Source of the DNA: Bacteroidota bacterium
GTDB taxonomy: Bacteria; Bacteroidota; Ignavibacteria; Kapaibacteriales; NICIL-2
Length of the DNA: 64,000 nucleotides
Assembly (NCBI GenBank): GCA_019695345.1
Contig: JAIBAE010000009.1
Location: 1-64,000 of the forward strand
Reading direction: 5' to 3'
Shown: positions 62,659 to 64,000 of the stretch, one piece after another
How positions within the stretch are numbered: the first letter of the stretch is position 1
Layout of the letters: each line of letters opens with the position of its first letter
Made by a program: the position numbers and the translations under genes
Notes under the pieces: model-generated
Database searches by the model: none
Told to the model about the DNA's origin: nothing
What the model saw: only the letters and a program-made list of their open reading frames with translations

Positions 62659-63348
62659 TTACGGTTTACTAATAGAAGTTGGAACTACAACAGGTGCTGT
62701 ATCATGTTCTAAGAGAGAATCAAATGCTTTCCTTACATACTCTTTATTTGGTATCTGGTGAGCAATGCCCGGTACTTTTTCTTTACTCACTTGGCAATTA
62801 TTTGTAGTGAGATAGTTTATTGCATCGCGGTGTTGTTGCATGCGCTCATCATTCTCGCCAATCAAAAATGCAAAGCGGGTTTGCTTAACTGTTTGTTGTA
62901 CCTGTGGCAGTCTGTATGTACAACGGCTTCCCATAATAAGTACATGCGTAATAGGTACAACATGCCGTAGTGCTAAGGCAAAAACTACATCACCCCCTAA
63001 CGAGAAACCACAGCAAACGATTTTAGTTGTATCAATGTTATAGTGTTCACGGAATTTAGCTAACTCGGTTTCAATTTGGTGTTCTGCCTTTTGTAATGTA
63101 GCCGAGAATGTTGGGGCTGTACTGTTTGGCTGAGTAAAGCGGACTACGATAGCATCTTCACCTATCATCTCCTGCGTTATAGGTGCGGTATCGCCTTGCA
63201 TTGCCGGGAATACAAATACTACAGGTAGTGGTTTTGATGTTACCTGTTTCGGAAATATATATGCAGCCGTGTAATCATTTCTATACCAAACATAAACAAC
63301 AGCAATTGCAAGAAACAAGAGTATGGATATGAGAAGAGCTTTCCGCAT
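62659..63348 (-). CDS. Membrane-anchored alpha/beta-hydrolase
   Basis: This 229-residue protein has one N-terminal membrane helix (about 4-22) and an alpha/beta-hydrolase domain. The nucleophile elbow is CCGFSLGGDV (Ser near 118), the acid is probably in LIGENDER near 168, and the histidine in PGIAHQIPN near 194. These resemble the phospholipase/carboxylesterase or dienelactone hydrolase branch. The substrate is unknown. The domain faces the periplasm if the helix is a signal anchor. Confidence 0.83.
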   Translation of the reverse strand: MRKALLISILLFLAIAVVYVWYRNDYTAAYIFPKQVTSKPLPVVFVFPAMQGDTAPITQEMIGEDAIVVRFTQPNSTAPTFSATLQKAEHQIETELAKFREHYNIDTTKIVCCGFSLGGDVVFALALRHVVPITHVLIMGSRCTYRLPQVQQTVKQTRFAFLIGENDERMQQHRDAINYLTTNNCQVSKEKVPGIAHQIPNKEYVRKAFDSLLEHDTAPVVVPTSISKP

Positions 63349-63458
63349 TGATTACCTTAAACGCTAATGGAAGTACAACACAAGTTAGCAAGCCTTTGCG
63401 TTTTTACATACAACGTTAACAAACGGGTGTCACGATTAACGTGTGTATTTGCTGTACT

Positions 63459-63522
63459 GTTTTTTCCTGCATTGTAAGGTTGTGTTGTACTGCGCCATAC
63501 GGTGCAGTCTGGCGTAAGCAGA
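63459..63522 (-). repeat. R1 repeat, copy 24
   Basis: On the minus strand: left box TCTGCTTACGCCAGACTGCACC, right box AATGCAGGAAAAAACAG. It sits between two divergent genes. Confidence 0.65.
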
Positions 63523-63583
63523 AGATTACATTAGCCTATGCCCATATTTAGTATGTTGCAGAAAAACAATCTGTACTTTTTGT

Positions 63584-64000
63584 ATGAAAACAAAGCTTAA
63601 CCGGAAACAATTTTTACGCCTAACAGCCGCAGGGGCTCTTGGATACTACGTTTATGGTTGCAACCAGAAAACAGAACAAGCACCGCTTAGTAAAGCGTCT
63701 AAGCAACCACTACCAACAAGTACAAGTAAAGCAAACTCCAATAGTCATGTTCAGTACTTTGCAAAAGGCTCGCGCGATTACGATTACCTTCGCGAAGGAT
63801 TTAACAAACGTGTACAAAAATACCCGGCAGTTATTGCGCAGTGTACAGATGTTGAAGGTGTTGCCGAAGCTGTGCGTTATGCACGCGAACACAGTTTAGC
63901 TGTTGCCGTAAAAAGTGGCGGGCATTGCTTTGAGGGATTTTCGTCGAACAACGGTGGTTTAGTTGTTAACTGTTCCTCGATTGATGCTGTTGAGTGGCTT
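63584..64000 (+). CDS. FAD-binding (PCMH-type) oxidoreductase, 3' end outside window
   Basis: The first 139 residues of a longer protein. MKTKLNRKQFLRLTAAGALG with YYVYGC near 21 resembles a twin-arginine-like or lipoprotein export signal. After a linker, the VAO/PCMH FAD domain begins: YPAVIAQCTDVEGVAEAVRYAREHSLAVAVKSGGHCFEGFSSNNGGLVVNCSSIDAV. SGGHxxxG is the segment that holds, often covalently, the FAD in berberine-bridge-type oxidases. It may oxidise a sugar or aromatic alcohol. The truncated end prevents a closer call. Confidence 0.85.
   Translation, partial: MKTKLNRKQFLRLTAAGALGYYVYGCNQKTEQAPLSKASKQPLPTSTSKANSNSHVQYFAKGSRDYDYLREGFNKRVQKYPAVIAQCTDVEGVAEAVRYAREHSLAVAVKSGGHCFEGFSSNNGGLVVNCSSIDAVEWL

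Overview
The window looks like a chromosome segment of a Bacteroidota/Chlorobi-type (FCB group) bacterium. The evidence is a full-length SprA/Sov outer-membrane protein of the type IX secretion system (T9SS), two exported proteins with T9SS-type C-terminal sorting domains, several TAnnTTTG promoters of the Bacteroidota type, and a CrtYcd-type lycopene cyclase. Usable Shine-Dalgarno sequences also occur (for example before mdh, rpmA and the M4 peptidase). A lineage such as Kapaibacteria/OPB56 would fit, but this is an inference. No rRNA, tRNA, CRISPR array or prophage was seen.

Layout. 0-3.6 kb is an A+T-rich accessory island: the tail of an unknown gene, a stump of a MerR regulator, a three-gene cassette (HNH nuclease, methyltransferase-HIT fusion, DUF559-like nuclease) and a lone AbrB-type antitoxin. 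3.8-8.5 kb holds an AraC/GyrI-type regulator divergent from a translationally coupled crtI-crtB-crtYcd-crtZ operon, enough for zeaxanthin from GGPP. 8.6-15.9 kb holds small metabolic, sensory and envelope genes (YciO, receiver-kinase hybrid, LysE, SRPBCC, PhnA, YciI, DUF4349). 15.9-16.9 kb is a RAYT transposase beside four REP hairpins. 17-24 kb holds TPR and WG-repeat proteins and an AddA-like helicase-nuclease. 24-31 kb holds paired lipoproteins, pyruvate kinase, a GNAT enzyme, a probable type II restriction-modification pair and a papain-like protease. 31-36.5 kb is housekeeping (rplU, rpmA, mdh, an isolated nuoC) plus a GNAT-like protein and a CPBP protease. 37-48.6 kb holds a glycosyltransferase, a glycosidase-like membrane fusion and sprA. 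48.8-55.7 kb holds a TlpA-like protein, a thioesterase and a six-gene operon built around SpeD, a membrane aminopropyltransferase, DUF350, DUF4178 and a flavin oxidase. 55.9-64 kb holds exported T9SS cargo (a cytochrome c/copper monooxygenase and an M4 peptidase), MsrA, a hydrolase and the start of an FAD oxidoreductase.

The intergenic DNA is full of dispersed repeats. The main family (R1 here, about 25 copies of about 63 bp) has a conserved left box GCTATCGCCNGACCGCACC, a variable core and a right box TTGCGGGAAAGAA. Many copies sit 1-20 bp after a stop codon with the left box facing the gene, and three carry a clear intrinsic terminator in the core. Other families are R2 (the GTAG-headed REP of the RAYT), R3 (GCGACGCTG...CTTCGGCA), and several smaller ones.

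The best candidates for undescribed systems are the HNH / methyltransferase-HIT / DUF559 cassette, the SpeD-DUF350-DUF4178-oxidase operon (whose SpeD appears to lack the usual catalytic cysteine), and the R1 repeat as a mobile 3'-end or terminator module.
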